Origin: Inhella gelatinilytica
GTDB lineage: Bacteria > Pseudomonadota > Gammaproteobacteria > Burkholderiales > Burkholderiaceae_C
Assembly (NCBI RefSeq): GCF_016093295.1
Contig: NZ_JAEDAL010000002.1
Coordinates: 434,001 to 498,000 of the forward strand
Reading direction: 5' to 3'
DNA length: 64,000 nt
The position numbers and the translations under genes were made by a program. The notes beneath the pieces are model-generated. The model searched no databases and was not told the DNA's origin. It was given only the letters and a program-made list of their open reading frames with translations. This document shows, piece by piece, positions 25,219 through 35,299 of this stretch. Numbering within the stretch: position 1 is the first letter of the stretch; every line of letters begins with the position of its first letter.

Positions 25219-26126
25219 GGCGCGACACCCACCCCGTGATGGGTAAGGAAGTCGCGGGTGCGGGCCATGACCTCGACCATTTGCGCGCGGCTGAACCCGT
25301 GCTTGGCGCCAGGGATGGGTACCAATTGCGCCGGTCGATTCTGGGCTGCCAGGGCTTGATGCAGCTGCTGGGCCTGATCGAATGGCACGATGTCGTCGGC
25401 ATCGCCGTGAAAGCTCAAGATGGGCGGGGTGTGCGGGCCCACGAGGTTGACCGGCGAGAGCTCCCGCGCCAGCCCGTCACGTTGGGCATCGGGCAGGCTG
25501 CCGAACCATTCGATGGCATAGCCCCGGCCGGCGGTACCGGGTTCCAGTAGGGCCGGCAGGTTGGTGATGCCCATCAGGTTGACGATGGCGGCCACCTGAA
25601 CGGGCGCCTGTTCGCCGGAACGCCAGCGCCCGGGGCCGTTCATGGCACAAGCCCGGTCGAAGCGGTTGGGCACGGGCTGCATGCCGGCGGCCAAGGCCAG
25701 ATGCCCGCCCGCCGAGCCGCCGGTGAGCACGATGCGCGTGCGGTCCAACCCGAGCTCGCTGGCCCGCTCCGCCAGCCAGCGAACTGCGCAGCGCACGTCT
25801 TCGACAGCGGCTGGGGCGGTGGCTTGGCGCGCCAAGCGGTACGACACATTGGCCGCGGCCCAACCCATCTGCAGCCAGGGCAGCAAGCGCAGATTGGCCA
25901 CTTCACGCGCGCCGCTCACCCAGCCGCCGCCGTGGACCCAGATCACCAGTGGCCGAGGCCGTTTGCGGTCCAAGGGCAGGTAGAGATCGAGCTTCAGGTC
26001 TTCGCCGCTGGCTTGGTGGTAGATCACGCCTGGGCGCACTTCGATGTCCACGCCGCTGCCGTCGGCCCAGTCGCTGGCGTTCACCCTGGCACTCAGTAGC
26101 GCGAGCGTGAGCAGGACGGCCCTCAT
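25215..26126 (-). CDS. Exported alpha/beta hydrolase (BD-FAE/lipase-like esterase)
   Basis: A 303-residue esterase-like alpha/beta hydrolase. The signal peptide is MRAVLLTLALLSARVNA. Features: oxyanion motif VIWVHGGGWVSG, nucleophile elbow TGGSAGGHLAL (Ser), Asp in SFHGDADDIVP and His in PGAKHGFSRAQ. This HGGG/GxSxGG group includes carboxylesterases and deacetylases acting on acylated sugars or feruloyl groups. ATG 26126 overlaps the stop of the GHL10 gene by 4 bp, so the two are translationally coupled. A de-acylating role on a glycan or sugar is plausible. Confidence 0.85.
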   Translation of the reverse strand: MRAVLLTLALLSARVNASDWADGSGVDIEVRPGVIYHQASGEDLKLDLYLPLDRKRPRPLVIWVHGGGWVSGAREVANLRLLPWLQMGWAAANVSYRLARQATAPAAVEDVRCAVRWLAERASELGLDRTRIVLTGGSAGGHLALAAGMQPVPNRFDRACAMNGPGRWRSGEQAPVQVAAIVNLMGITNLPALLEPGTAGRGYAIEWFGSLPDAQRDGLARELSPVNLVGPHTPPILSFHGDADDIVPFDQAQQLHQALAAQNRPAQLVPIPGAKHGFSRAQMVEVMARTRDFLTHHGVGVAP

Positions 26127-27223
26127 GGCTTGTAGGCCTGTTTCAGTACGGCAGCGCGGTCGGCCACACCCGTGCTGTGAAACAGCACCTCGCCTGCAAA
26201 CCCCGCGGTCCGGTTGGCGGTCAGCCACTGTTGCAGCAGCGAGGGGCTGGGGATGGTGTTGGGCCCCAGCGCCAGCAGCAGGCCGGGGAAGACGCGCTGC
26301 TGCTGACCCTCCGGAATGTGGGCTTTGGTTTCGGCCAACAAGCGTTCGTAGGACGCGCCGTCGCGGCGATAGAGCTGGGGCAGCAATTCGTCCACCAGGC
26401 CGGCTCGCATCCACGCTGGCCAGTCCTGCAGGTACTCGTGCAACGCCCAAGGGTAGGGGCTGGGGGAGAGGCTCAGCACCGCATCGGTCCGCACCGCTTT
26501 GAGCGCCGCTCGAAACCGTGCCAGAAAGGCCGTCAGTTGATCCGCTCGCCACTGCAGCCAGGCGGGGTCTTGATCGGCTGGCAGGGGCTGGCCGGGGCGC
26601 CATCCAAATTCCTGGAGCACCGCTGGGTGGTACCCGGCGCTGGCGGGCAGTGCGGGTAGGCGGTCGTCCCCCTGGACGCCGGTGAGCTTGGGGTAGCGCT
26701 GCAGCAGTTCGACGCTGAGGTCAATCAGCAGCTGCTGAACCTCGGGGTCAAAGGCATTCATCCAATGGAATCCGTTTTTGACCACCGGCTTCCCGTCGCG
26801 CTGACGAGCTGTCCATTCGGGCTTGAATTGAAGCAGCCCCGGTTGCTGGCCCGGACGGAAATGGGAGGCAAAGCCGAACTCCAGCCAGGCGATGACGCGC
26901 AGCCCCAGGGGTTCGGCTTCTTCAAGCAACTCCTGCATCACGTCGCGCTCACCCAGGCTCTCCAGCTGGCGCACACCGGTAATCTGGGCCATGCGTGCCG
27001 AAGGGTAGAGCGTTCGTCCGGGCAGCAGCATGACCGCGTAGACGCTGTTCAAGCCCGCGGCCTTGAAGGTTTTCAGCTCGGCGCGTATGGCGTCGCGGCT
27101 GGACCAAAACGGGTTGTGCTGAGGCCCGGCCACCCACACGCCCCGCACGGGCTCGGCTGCGTGGGCGTGGGAGCAGGCGGTTACGAGCGCGAACAAAACG
27201 CTTGACAGGCGAAAGAGGTTCAT
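26123..27223 (-). CDS. GHL10/DUF187-type glycoside-hydrolase-like protein, exported
   Basis: A 366-residue protein with a signal peptide (MNLFRLSSVLFALVTACSHAHA) and a TIM-barrel GHL10-like domain starting VRGVWVAGPQ, with FKAAGLNSVYAVMLLPGRT and LRVIAWLEFGFASHF. GHL10 proteins include YddW of E. coli and are regarded as glycosidases acting on cell-wall or GlcNAc-containing glycans, although few have been characterised. A ThrAlaCys near residue 17 could be read as a lipobox (VTAC). The promoter region is shared with the divergent TonB receptor at 27493. A longer GHL10 lipoprotein lies at 52958-54481. Confidence 0.75.
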   Translation of the reverse strand: MNLFRLSSVLFALVTACSHAHAAEPVRGVWVAGPQHNPFWSSRDAIRAELKTFKAAGLNSVYAVMLLPGRTLYPSARMAQITGVRQLESLGERDVMQELLEEAEPLGLRVIAWLEFGFASHFRPGQQPGLLQFKPEWTARQRDGKPVVKNGFHWMNAFDPEVQQLLIDLSVELLQRYPKLTGVQGDDRLPALPASAGYHPAVLQEFGWRPGQPLPADQDPAWLQWRADQLTAFLARFRAALKAVRTDAVLSLSPSPYPWALHEYLQDWPAWMRAGLVDELLPQLYRRDGASYERLLAETKAHIPEGQQQRVFPGLLLALGPNTIPSPSLLQQWLTANRTAGFAGEVLFHSTGVADRAAVLKQAYKP

Positions 27224-27244
27224 GGCGTGAACATGGATTAATGC

Positions 27245-27439
27245 AGACCATTGGACTACATGATTTTGCTTTTGGTCTATTGGTTGTGGCTCCTACTTGA
27301 GCGCATTGCGATGTGGCTATGGTGCATAACCGCAGGCAATTGCCTAGGGGGAGCGGCGAAATTTCAGATGTTTTGCTGGGGGAGAGAGTTAGGGTTGGTC
27401 TTGAGGAAATCGGTCTATTGGTATGAACAATGGTCTACG
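27245..27439. promoter_or_regulatory. Cluster of GGTCTA half-sites, candidate GntR operators
   Basis: This 270-bp divergent spacer carries AGACCA-T-TGGACT (27245-27257), TGGTCTATTGG (27273-27283), CGGTCTATTGGT (27411-27422) and CAATGGTCTACG (27428-27439). The last two GGTCTA cores are exactly 20 bp apart, about two helical turns. The same core appears twice in the gntR promoter region at 41632-41723. The half-site matches one arm of the TGGTCTAGACCA sites known for DasR/NagR-type GntR regulators, but full palindromes are not present. A GCATAACC half-box also occurs at 27324-27331. Confidence 0.55.
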
Positions 27440-27492
27440 TTGTCGGCGCAGCCCTGCGCCATTTTTTTAGCCGTATTGAATCAGGAGCCCGC

Positions 27493-30339
27493 ATGCCAAC
27501 CCTCCGTCTCACTCCGATAGCCGCAGCCGCCTCGCTGGCGTTGCTTCATTCCTTGGCACTTGCGCAGACCGCCCCAGCCAAAAAAGACGAACCCAAGGAG
27601 TTGGAGCAGGTGGTGGTGACGGGCATCCGCGCCTCGCTCGAGGCCAGCCTGAGCGCCAAGAAGAAGGCCGCAACCAACGTCGAGGTCCTCACGGCAGAAG
27701 ACGTGGGCAAGATGCCGGACAAGAACATTGCTGACTCGCTGGCGCGCCTGCCAGGCTTGAACATGCAGTTCGGCGGCGCCCTGGCGATGGACGAGGCCGA
27801 GCGCATCGCCATCCGCGGCTCCAGCCCCAACCTGAACCTGACCACGCTGAACGGCCATGCTTTGTCCAGCGGTGATTGGCACGTGGGCGACCAGGGCAGC
27901 TCGGGCCGCTCGGTCGGCTTCGGTCTGATGCCCTCGCACCTGATCGGCAAGGCCGTGGTCTACAAGACCGGCCAGGCGGACATCACCGAGGGTGGCATTG
28001 CAGGCACGGTGGACATCCAATTCCGCAAGCCCTTTGACATGAAGAAGGGCCTGTCGGCCCATGTGTCGTTGGGCGTGGTGAACGCCACGCTGCCCGGCAC
28101 GACGGACCCGCAAGGTTCGGCCCTGCTGTCCTGGAGCAATGCTGACCGCAGCTTCGGCGCCCTGGTGCAGGTCTATCGCGAAAAGCGCCACTTGCGCCGC
28201 GACGGCCAAGAGACCTTCAGCTTCAATAACGTGGCGGCCAACTCGGCCGCGGGTCTGGCCAACCCGGCGCTGGTGGGCAAGCGCCTGCCGGGTAGCCTGA
28301 ACTCGGCCCTGTTTGAGGGCGTGCGCGACCGCGAAGGCGGCGCCCTGGGCTTGCAGCTCAAGCCCACGCGAAACAGCGAGCTGAATGTGAGCGCCTTCCG
28401 CTCCACGCTGAAGGCCGACAACTACAACAGCTCGGCGTTCGCCCTGCCCGGTACCTTGGTCAACCAAGGCGCCAACGGCTATTTGATTCAGAACCCGGTG
28501 ATCGAAGGCGACGTGATCACTAAGGCCACGCTGGTGCGTAACCCGGCTTCACCGGCCACGTTCAACGTGGTGGGGATGCAGTTCGACCACAACCAACGCC
28601 AGGGTGCGACGTCGCTGAGCCAGTTCGTCGATGTGGACGGCCGGATCGATGTCACCGACCGTCTCACCCTCAAAGGCCGCGTCGGCACCACCAAGGGCAG
28701 CGGCGTCACGAACGCCCAGCCCAGCCTGACGTTTGGCTTGCTGAACCCGGCGCGGTTCGACTACCAAATCAACACCACGCGGCCGACGGATTACGGGTTC
28801 AGCACCAGCACGGGTGCGCCAGTGAACCTCGGTGCCACCAACAGCTTCTCCCAGTTGTCGAACACGGGTGCCCAGGTGGCCTCGAAGGACCAGGAACAGT
28901 ACTTGCACCTGGACGGTGAGTGGCGCGGGGAGTGGGGTTTCTTCAACACCCTGAAGTTCGGTGCGCGCTCGGCCGAGCACACGCGTTCCTATGACGTGGT
29001 GGCGCCGCGCTGGAACGCACAAGACCGCAATGGCGCCCCCGTGTCGCCCTCGCCGTTCTTCAGTGTGACCGGCGGCCTGCTGGTGGATCGCGGCCCGGTG
29101 GTGGGCGGCGTGCAGCAGCCCCCCATCGTGGCGCCGGGTCAGTTGCCGGTTCCGGCGACGGCCTACCCGAGTGATTTTGCGGCCGGCCTGAATGCCAATT
29201 TCCCGCGTGAGCTGTTCCGTTTTGATCCGGCCCAGATCAGTGCCTTCGCGAGCCAGTTTGTCTACTGGGATCCGGTCTATGGCAAGACCTGGACCAGCGG
29301 CTACACCGTGAAGGAAGACAACCGCGCCCTGTACCTGATGGGCGAGTTCGAGAGCGGCCGCCTCAGCGGCAACGTGGGCCTGCGCATGGCGCAAACCAAG
29401 TTGGACTCGTTGTCGTACCAGGCGCTGCCAGCAAGCGGCGCGAACTCCTGTGCACCGTTGGCACCTTGCGCTGTTCCAGACGCCATCGTCGGCTCGGTGT
29501 TTGCCACTTACCTGCCACAGCGCGTGCAAACCGACCGCAATACGGGCTTGCCCAGCCTGAACCTGCGTTACGACGCGGGTGGTGGCCACATCTGGCGTGC
29601 CAGCGCCAGCCGCACGCTGGGCCGTGCCAATTACAACGAGTTGGCCGGCGCGGTGAGCCTGAACAACACCTTGCTCACGGGCAGCTCGGGTAATCCGAAC
29701 CTCAAACCCATCACGGCGAACAACGCCGACTTGTCCTACGCCTGGTACTTCAAACCGCGTGCTTACGTGATGGCGGCGCTGTTCTCGCAGGAACTGAAGG
29801 ACTACGTGAAGGCGGGTACCTCGCAGGTGGAGTACTTCAACACCTCGACCAACTCCCCTTCCATCTACACGGTGACCAGCCGCGTGGGCAAGAAGGCGTC
29901 GGTTGCGGGCATGGAAGCCGCCTTGGACATGCCCTTGGGCGCTGGGTTTGGTTTTGGCCTGAATGGCACCTACGTCGATGCCCAAGATGAAGACGGCTCG
30001 CCGCTGCTCGGGACCAGCAAAGTCACAAAAAACGCCACTTTGTGGTTTGAGAACAAGCGGTTCTCGGCGCGCTTGGCCTGGAACCACCGTTCGGACTACG
30101 CCATCGGCTTCGTCGGCAATGGCACCAACACGCCCAACAACGGCGTGCATTACTACAAGGGTTCGGGCTCGATCTCTGCCTCAGCCACCTGGCAGATCAA
30201 CGACCAGCTCAGCCTGACGCTGGATGGCAACAACTTGAATGACCCGGTTCGCCACACCTACTTCATCACCGAGAACGCGCCGGGCTACTGGCACCAAAGC
30301 GGCAAGCAGTACTTCCTGACACTGCGCGGCAAGCTGTAA
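27493..30339 (+). CDS. TonB-dependent receptor, carbohydrate-associated (TIGR01782-like)
   Basis: A 948-residue receptor. ATG 27493 is preceded by AGGAG and gives a signal peptide MPTLRLTPIAAAASLALL...LAQ. The TonB-box region EQVVVTGIRASLEASL and the plug signature MPDKNIADSLARLPGLN are typical of the Xanthomonas/Caulobacter carbohydrate receptors. The barrel ends QYFLTLRGKL. Cys residues in GANSCAPLAPCAVPDA may form a loop disulfide. GntR-type half-sites lie in its promoter, so it probably imports the oligosaccharide used by the 30-47 kb sugar locus. Confidence 0.93.
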   Translation: MPTLRLTPIAAAASLALLHSLALAQTAPAKKDEPKELEQVVVTGIRASLEASLSAKKKAATNVEVLTAEDVGKMPDKNIADSLARLPGLNMQFGGALAMDEAERIAIRGSSPNLNLTTLNGHALSSGDWHVGDQGSSGRSVGFGLMPSHLIGKAVVYKTGQADITEGGIAGTVDIQFRKPFDMKKGLSAHVSLGVVNATLPGTTDPQGSALLSWSNADRSFGALVQVYREKRHLRRDGQETFSFNNVAANSAAGLANPALVGKRLPGSLNSALFEGVRDREGGALGLQLKPTRNSELNVSAFRSTLKADNYNSSAFALPGTLVNQGANGYLIQNPVIEGDVITKATLVRNPASPATFNVVGMQFDHNQRQGATSLSQFVDVDGRIDVTDRLTLKGRVGTTKGSGVTNAQPSLTFGLLNPARFDYQINTTRPTDYGFSTSTGAPVNLGATNSFSQLSNTGAQVASKDQEQYLHLDGEWRGEWGFFNTLKFGARSAEHTRSYDVVAPRWNAQDRNGAPVSPSPFFSVTGGLLVDRGPVVGGVQQPPIVAPGQLPVPATAYPSDFAAGLNANFPRELFRFDPAQISAFASQFVYWDPVYGKTWTSGYTVKEDNRALYLMGEFESGRLSGNVGLRMAQTKLDSLSYQALPASGANSCAPLAPCAVPDAIVGSVFATYLPQRVQTDRNTGLPSLNLRYDAGGGHIWRASASRTLGRANYNELAGAVSLNNTLLTGSSGNPNLKPITANNADLSYAWYFKPRAYVMAALFSQELKDYVKAGTSQVEYFNTSTNSPSIYTVTSRVGKKASVAGMEAALDMPLGAGFGFGLNGTYVDAQDEDGSPLLGTSKVTKNATLWFENKRFSARLAWNHRSDYAIGFVGNGTNTPNNGVHYYKGSGSISASATWQINDQLSLTLDGNNLNDPVRHTYFITENAPGYWHQSGKQYFLTLRGKL

Positions 30340-30362
30340 GCGGCCTCGGTCTGCTTCGCGAC

Positions 30363-30386
30363 GCCCGGCCTCGGCCGGGCTTTTTT
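30363..30386 (+). terminator. Rho-independent terminator after the TonB receptor
   Basis: GCCCGGC-CTCG-GCCGGGC is a perfect 7-bp stem followed by six T, 24 bp after the TAA at 30339. On the minus strand there is no T-run, so it acts on the plus strand. Confidence 0.9.
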
Positions 30387-30442
30387 ATTGACGGTCGCGG
30401 GATCGAAGCTGGCAAGGTGGAAGCGGTCCATTGCCGCCAGGG

Positions 30443-31302
30443 TCAAAGCCGGATGAAGAGTGCCCGCGCCCAGGTTTCGTCGGGGGGTAAGTGCTGTACC
30501 TGCGGCTTGTCCAGAAGGGCCGCTGGCGCGTGGGCATCGTCATCGTGACCCCACCAAGGCTCGATGCACACATAACTCGCGCTGGGCCGTGCCCACAGGC
30601 CCAGATGCGCCATGCCGTCCACTCCGACGCATTCCACGGCGAGGTGCTGGCGGCCGTGCCGCAGCAGCGCCACCCGACGGGAGCGCGGGCGCTTGACGAT
30701 CAGTGCGTCACGCGCAAAGGTGTCGGGCCGTAGGTCCAGTCGGCCCGGCGCGCTCCAGGTGAAGGCCTCGGCCGTCGCCGCCAGCAAGGCGTCGGGGCCC
30801 GGGGTCAGGCGCCAGACCTCGTCGGCTTCCGCCTGGTCGAATTGCAAGGCCCAATGGCTGAGCGGCCCCGGTAGCGCAAAGCCCGGGTGGGCCCCCAGCG
30901 CAAATGGCAGCGTTTCCTCCCCCCGGTTCCAGACCTCCACGGCGATGGCCAGGCCATCGTCGTGCAGCATGTAGCCAATGCGCAGCCGAAAGGCGAAGGG
31001 ATAGACCTCGCGGGTGAACGCGTCGTCCGCAGCTTCTAGCCAGACGGAATCGACCTGCAGCCGGACGACGCGAAAGTCCAACCCCGAGGCGAAGCCGTGG
31101 ATCGGCATCCGGTAATGTTTACCCCCATGCGTGAAGCCGCCAGCGCGAAGCCGTCCAACGAAGGGGAAGAGCCAGGGCGCGTGCTGACCCCAAACCGCTG
31201 GGTCGGCCTGCCACAACAGCTCCTCGTCGCGGCGGCGCAGGCTTTGCAGCTCAGCGCCGCGAGAGCTGATGCGGGCGCTGCAGTGGCCGTGTCGAAGTTC
31301 AA

Positions 31303-31306
<4 letters not shown>
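30443..31306 (-). CDS. Aldose 1-epimerase-like (galactose mutarotase superfamily) protein
   Basis: A 287-residue beta-sandwich mutarotase-family protein. Visible motifs include WLFPFVGRLRAG, YRMPIHGFA (first catalytic His region), FALGAHPGFALP (second His) and CIEPWWGHDD (Glu region). It interconverts alpha and beta anomers of a free or phosphorylated sugar. It is the last gene of the minus-strand sugar operon and overlaps the ABC ATPase stop by 4 bp. The sugar is likely mannose, ManNAc or another hexosamine given the neighbours. Confidence 0.82.
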
Positions 31307-32327
<1,021 letters not shown>

Positions 32328-32331
<4 letters not shown>

Positions 32332-33842
32332 AGCAGGGCAATCAAGTCGGGGTCCCACTCCGTGGGGATGCCCACCGCCTGCAGCCGTTCCTGCAAGGCC
32401 CGCACGGCCAGCGGGTCGTCGTGCAGCGCGCGCGGGTGGCGGCCGGTTCGCAGGGCTTGGCTGGCGATGAGCCCGGCCACTTCGCCCACCATCCATTCGG
32501 TGGGGTGCACCCGGGTGCTGGCGGCGGCCAGGTGGGTGGCGGAGATGTTCTTGCACGCCGGCAGCAAGTTGTCGATCTCGGGGCTGATGAAGCAGCCAAG
32601 GGGCAGGACGTAGGGCCTACTTTTGGCGTTGAGACCGTGGCCGCTGACCACGGTGGGGTGGATGTCCAGGTTGTACCAAGCGATCCCGACGGAGCGCGGG
32701 TGGTGCATGGGCTCCAGCGAGCCCGTGGCCAGCAGAACTTGGGTCAGCGTGCTCAGGCCGATCAGGCGGCGCGATTCGCGCACATAGACGGCCTGGGCCA
32801 AGCCGTCGGGCGTACCGGTGATGTCGGGCGCCGGCTGCAGTTCTGGGTAGCCCCGGCCGTCGGCCTCGGTCTGCAGCCAATGCAAAAAGCACAGGCTGAG
32901 CTCTCGGGCAGCGGTACCCACGGCCTCTGGACTCTCGGGGCCGTCCAGCAGCGGGACCGCGGCGTAGTCGTTTTGCGCCCAGTTGACGAGGGAGACCTCT
33001 TCCCGTTCGTCTTGCCATTGGTGGCCGGCAACGATGCGGCGGTAGCGCCACCAATCCAAGGTTGCACCGTCGGCGAAGAAGGGCAGATGTGCCACCGCGC
33101 CAGGCTGACTGCCGGGCAGGGCGTCGCTGAAGAGCTTGTGGCCGTAGTGCGGCACCACGTAGGCGCGCCAGTGCTCGTAATGGGGCGGGCGCTGGACCAC
33201 CGGCCCGGGCGTGGTTTGGCGGCGCAGCGCCAGTACCCAGGTGACGGGCTGTTGGTCGAGCGGTTCGGCCCGGGCGGGTGCCAACGGCTCGGCCCAGTCG
33301 GCCTGTGCCTCCTTCCCCAGCCGATAGGGAAGGCCCGCCAGCCGCAGCAACTCCCCGGTTTCGGTGGCGTCCAGCACATAGGCAGCGCTCACTTGCTGGC
33401 CGGCAATGGTGAGTGAGTGAATGCGGCGATCCTCGCGCTGCACCGCTTGGGCCTCGCCGGCCATCAACTGCAGATGCCCGCTGTCGATGTGGGGCTGCAG
33501 CAGCTCGCGCAGGTAGGCATGGGCTGCGGCGGGCTCGATGCACAGTCGCGAAACCCAGCCGTCACCGGGGTTGCAGCCCTCGGTTAGCGCGGCTCGGTCC
33601 TGAAAGCCGGCTTGGGCGCGGTAATGTGCGTGCATCGCGTTGCGAAAGGCGCGGTAGCTGGCCGTGCAGCCGCCGTGCTCGATCAAGCGGTGCTCGTCGG
33701 GTGGCACGGCTTGGCTGGTGAGTTGGCCGCCGATCCAGGGGTGCTGGGTCACGAGGACGGCCGTGTGGCCCTGACTGCAAGCGGTGTGCGCGGCCAGCAC
33801 GCCCCCCAGGCTGTCACCGACGATGAGGAGGTCGGTTTTCAT
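32328..33842 (-). CDS. FAD-dependent oxidoreductase (FAD_oxidored family)
   Basis: A 504-residue flavoprotein. The N-terminal Rossmann motif is DLLIVGDSLGGVLAAHTACS, then TQHPWIGGQLTSQ. The C-terminal block is LLPACKNISATHLAAASTRVHP, with VGEVAGLIAS for FAD binding. Members of this family often sit in polysaccharide or sugar loci of unknown chemistry. Its ATG shares one base with the DUF4127 stop (TAATG). The first Gly of GxGxxG is followed by Asp (GDSLGG), a variant typical of the group. The substrate is unknown; sugar or hexosamine oxidation is a guess. Confidence 0.8.
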
Positions 33843-35299
33843 TAGCGACAAACCTCCAGGCCGATCTCGAAACTGCGCGCCCAGGGCAGCCAGGCGCGCT
33901 GGATTCGCTGCACAAAGCCCTGGCGCTGCAGCCAGGCGTTGCCGACGGTCAGCATCAGGCTCTCAGCGGCGACGGCCAGCGCGGCCGGGGGCGTGTCTTG
34001 CTCATTTTGTGTGGCACGCAGCCGCTGACGCAGATCGGCCTGCCAAACCAGGTCTTCGGCCAGCCGAAGAGCCACTACGTCTTGGTTTTCAGAGGTGCTC
34101 CAGCGCCCGCGCGCCAAAACCAGTTGAGCCAGCAGACTGCCCATGCGATTGCTGGAGGTATTCCAGCCTGCGTAGCCCGCAAGCGCGGGCAAGGGTAGGT
34201 GGTCCGCCAATTCGGCCACAAAGTGCGGGTCACCGCCGTTGGCGTGGGCATCGTCGGCCACGGCGACTGGCAGCTGGGTGATGCAAGCCCAGGCGGCTGC
34301 ATCCACCCCCGGTCGCTGGGGCAGGGGCTTGCGCATCGCCCAGTCGCCCTGGTCCAGACCCTGGGTGTGGAGCAGCAGCATCAATTCGGCATCGTGCTCA
34401 ACCGCCACCGCGCCCACGGCCCGCAGTTGCGCTGCCAGGGCCAGTGGCAGGGGCCGGTCTTCGTACAACGGCATCAGCCGCTGCCAGTGCGCGGAATCGG
34501 TGGGTTGCACGGCGATGCGCAGCGGCGCATCGCCCCGCAGCTGGCCCACGGCCCAAGCACATAGCGTGTGCATGACTTCATCCGCGCCGGCGTAGACCAG
34601 CACCCGATCGCCCAAGCCGCGCGCCGCCACCTCGGCCTGCAGGGCACGGCGCTCAGCGATGTTGAAGCCGTACTCGGCGGTGTCGTCTTGGGGGAGGATC
34701 AATCGGTCGATCACGCCGGCTTCCACCAGGTCCAACGTGGCCCGGTTGAGGGCGAAATTGCGCGCCCGGGTGGCGAGGTAATCGGCACGAATGGCCTCGG
34801 GCACGCGGGCGGCCGCCGATTCGCCTTGCGCCCGGCTCTGGATGTCCCCCGTCTGTTCATACCGGTCGGTGTGGAAGCTCCAGGCCCAGAGGTCGCTGCC
34901 ATACGGGTTCCAGTAGGGCTTCTCCTCATCGGCGACGCAGTTGTTGGAGATACGCATCGTGGCAGCAAACGCCACCAGCGGCACCCCCGGTTTTTTGAGC
35001 TCGCCCAGCAGGGCAAGTCGCTTGCGCAATGTGGCTTCGTCGTCGTCGATGAACCGGCTGGGGATCAGGCCGCCGTAGACCAGCATGTCCAGGCTGAGTA
35101 CCCAGGCATCAGCCTGCTCGCGTTGGTGCCGCAGCCAATGCGCCAGATCGTCGCGGTCAGCGGGCAAGCGGAAGTTCCCCAGGTCCTGCACGGCGGGGCA
35201 ACGCAGTTCAAAACCCGGGGCAAGGGCGACCAATTGCTGCACCTGAGCGCGCACCACGGGGCGGCCGTCCACCGGCAATCCGATGAGGGTGTGCGTCAT
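33842..35299 (-). CDS. DUF4127 family protein, function unknown
   Basis: A 485-residue DUF4127 protein. The characteristic start LIGLPVDGRPVVRAQVQQL is followed by SLDMLVYGGLIPSR, LILPQDDTAEYGFN and GYAGWNTSSNRMGSLLAQ, the conserved blocks of the family. It has no signal peptide and is probably cytoplasmic. I recall DUF4127 in sugar/amino-sugar clusters of Firmicutes and actinobacteria next to ABC transporters. That supports an enzyme acting on a sugar derivative but does not define the reaction. It lies between GH38 (4-bp overlap) and the FAD oxidoreductase. Confidence 0.82.
   Translation of the reverse strand: MTHTLIGLPVDGRPVVRAQVQQLVALAPGFELRCPAVQDLGNFRLPADRDDLAHWLRHQREQADAWVLSLDMLVYGGLIPSRFIDDDEATLRKRLALLGELKKPGVPLVAFAATMRISNNCVADEEKPYWNPYGSDLWAWSFHTDRYEQTGDIQSRAQGESAAARVPEAIRADYLATRARNFALNRATLDLVEAGVIDRLILPQDDTAEYGFNIAERRALQAEVAARGLGDRVLVYAGADEVMHTLCAWAVGQLRGDAPLRIAVQPTDSAHWQRLMPLYEDRPLPLALAAQLRAVGAVAVEHDAELMLLLHTQGLDQGDWAMRKPLPQRPGVDAAAWACITQLPVAVADDAHANGGDPHFVAELADHLPLPALAGYAGWNTSSNRMGSLLAQLVLARGRWSTSENQDVVALRLAEDLVWQADLRQRLRATQNEQDTPPAALAVAAESLMLTVGNAWLQRQGFVQRIQRAWLPWARSFEIGLEVCR

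Noticed and set aside
27245-27439. Full TGGTCTAGACCA palindromes for the GntR protein
   Set aside because: Only half-sites and degenerate second arms are present, so I report half-sites and not confirmed operators.
28549-30150. A 533-codon minus-strand open frame
   Set aside because: Antisense to the TonB receptor at 27493-30339; no domain and no ribosome binding site support.
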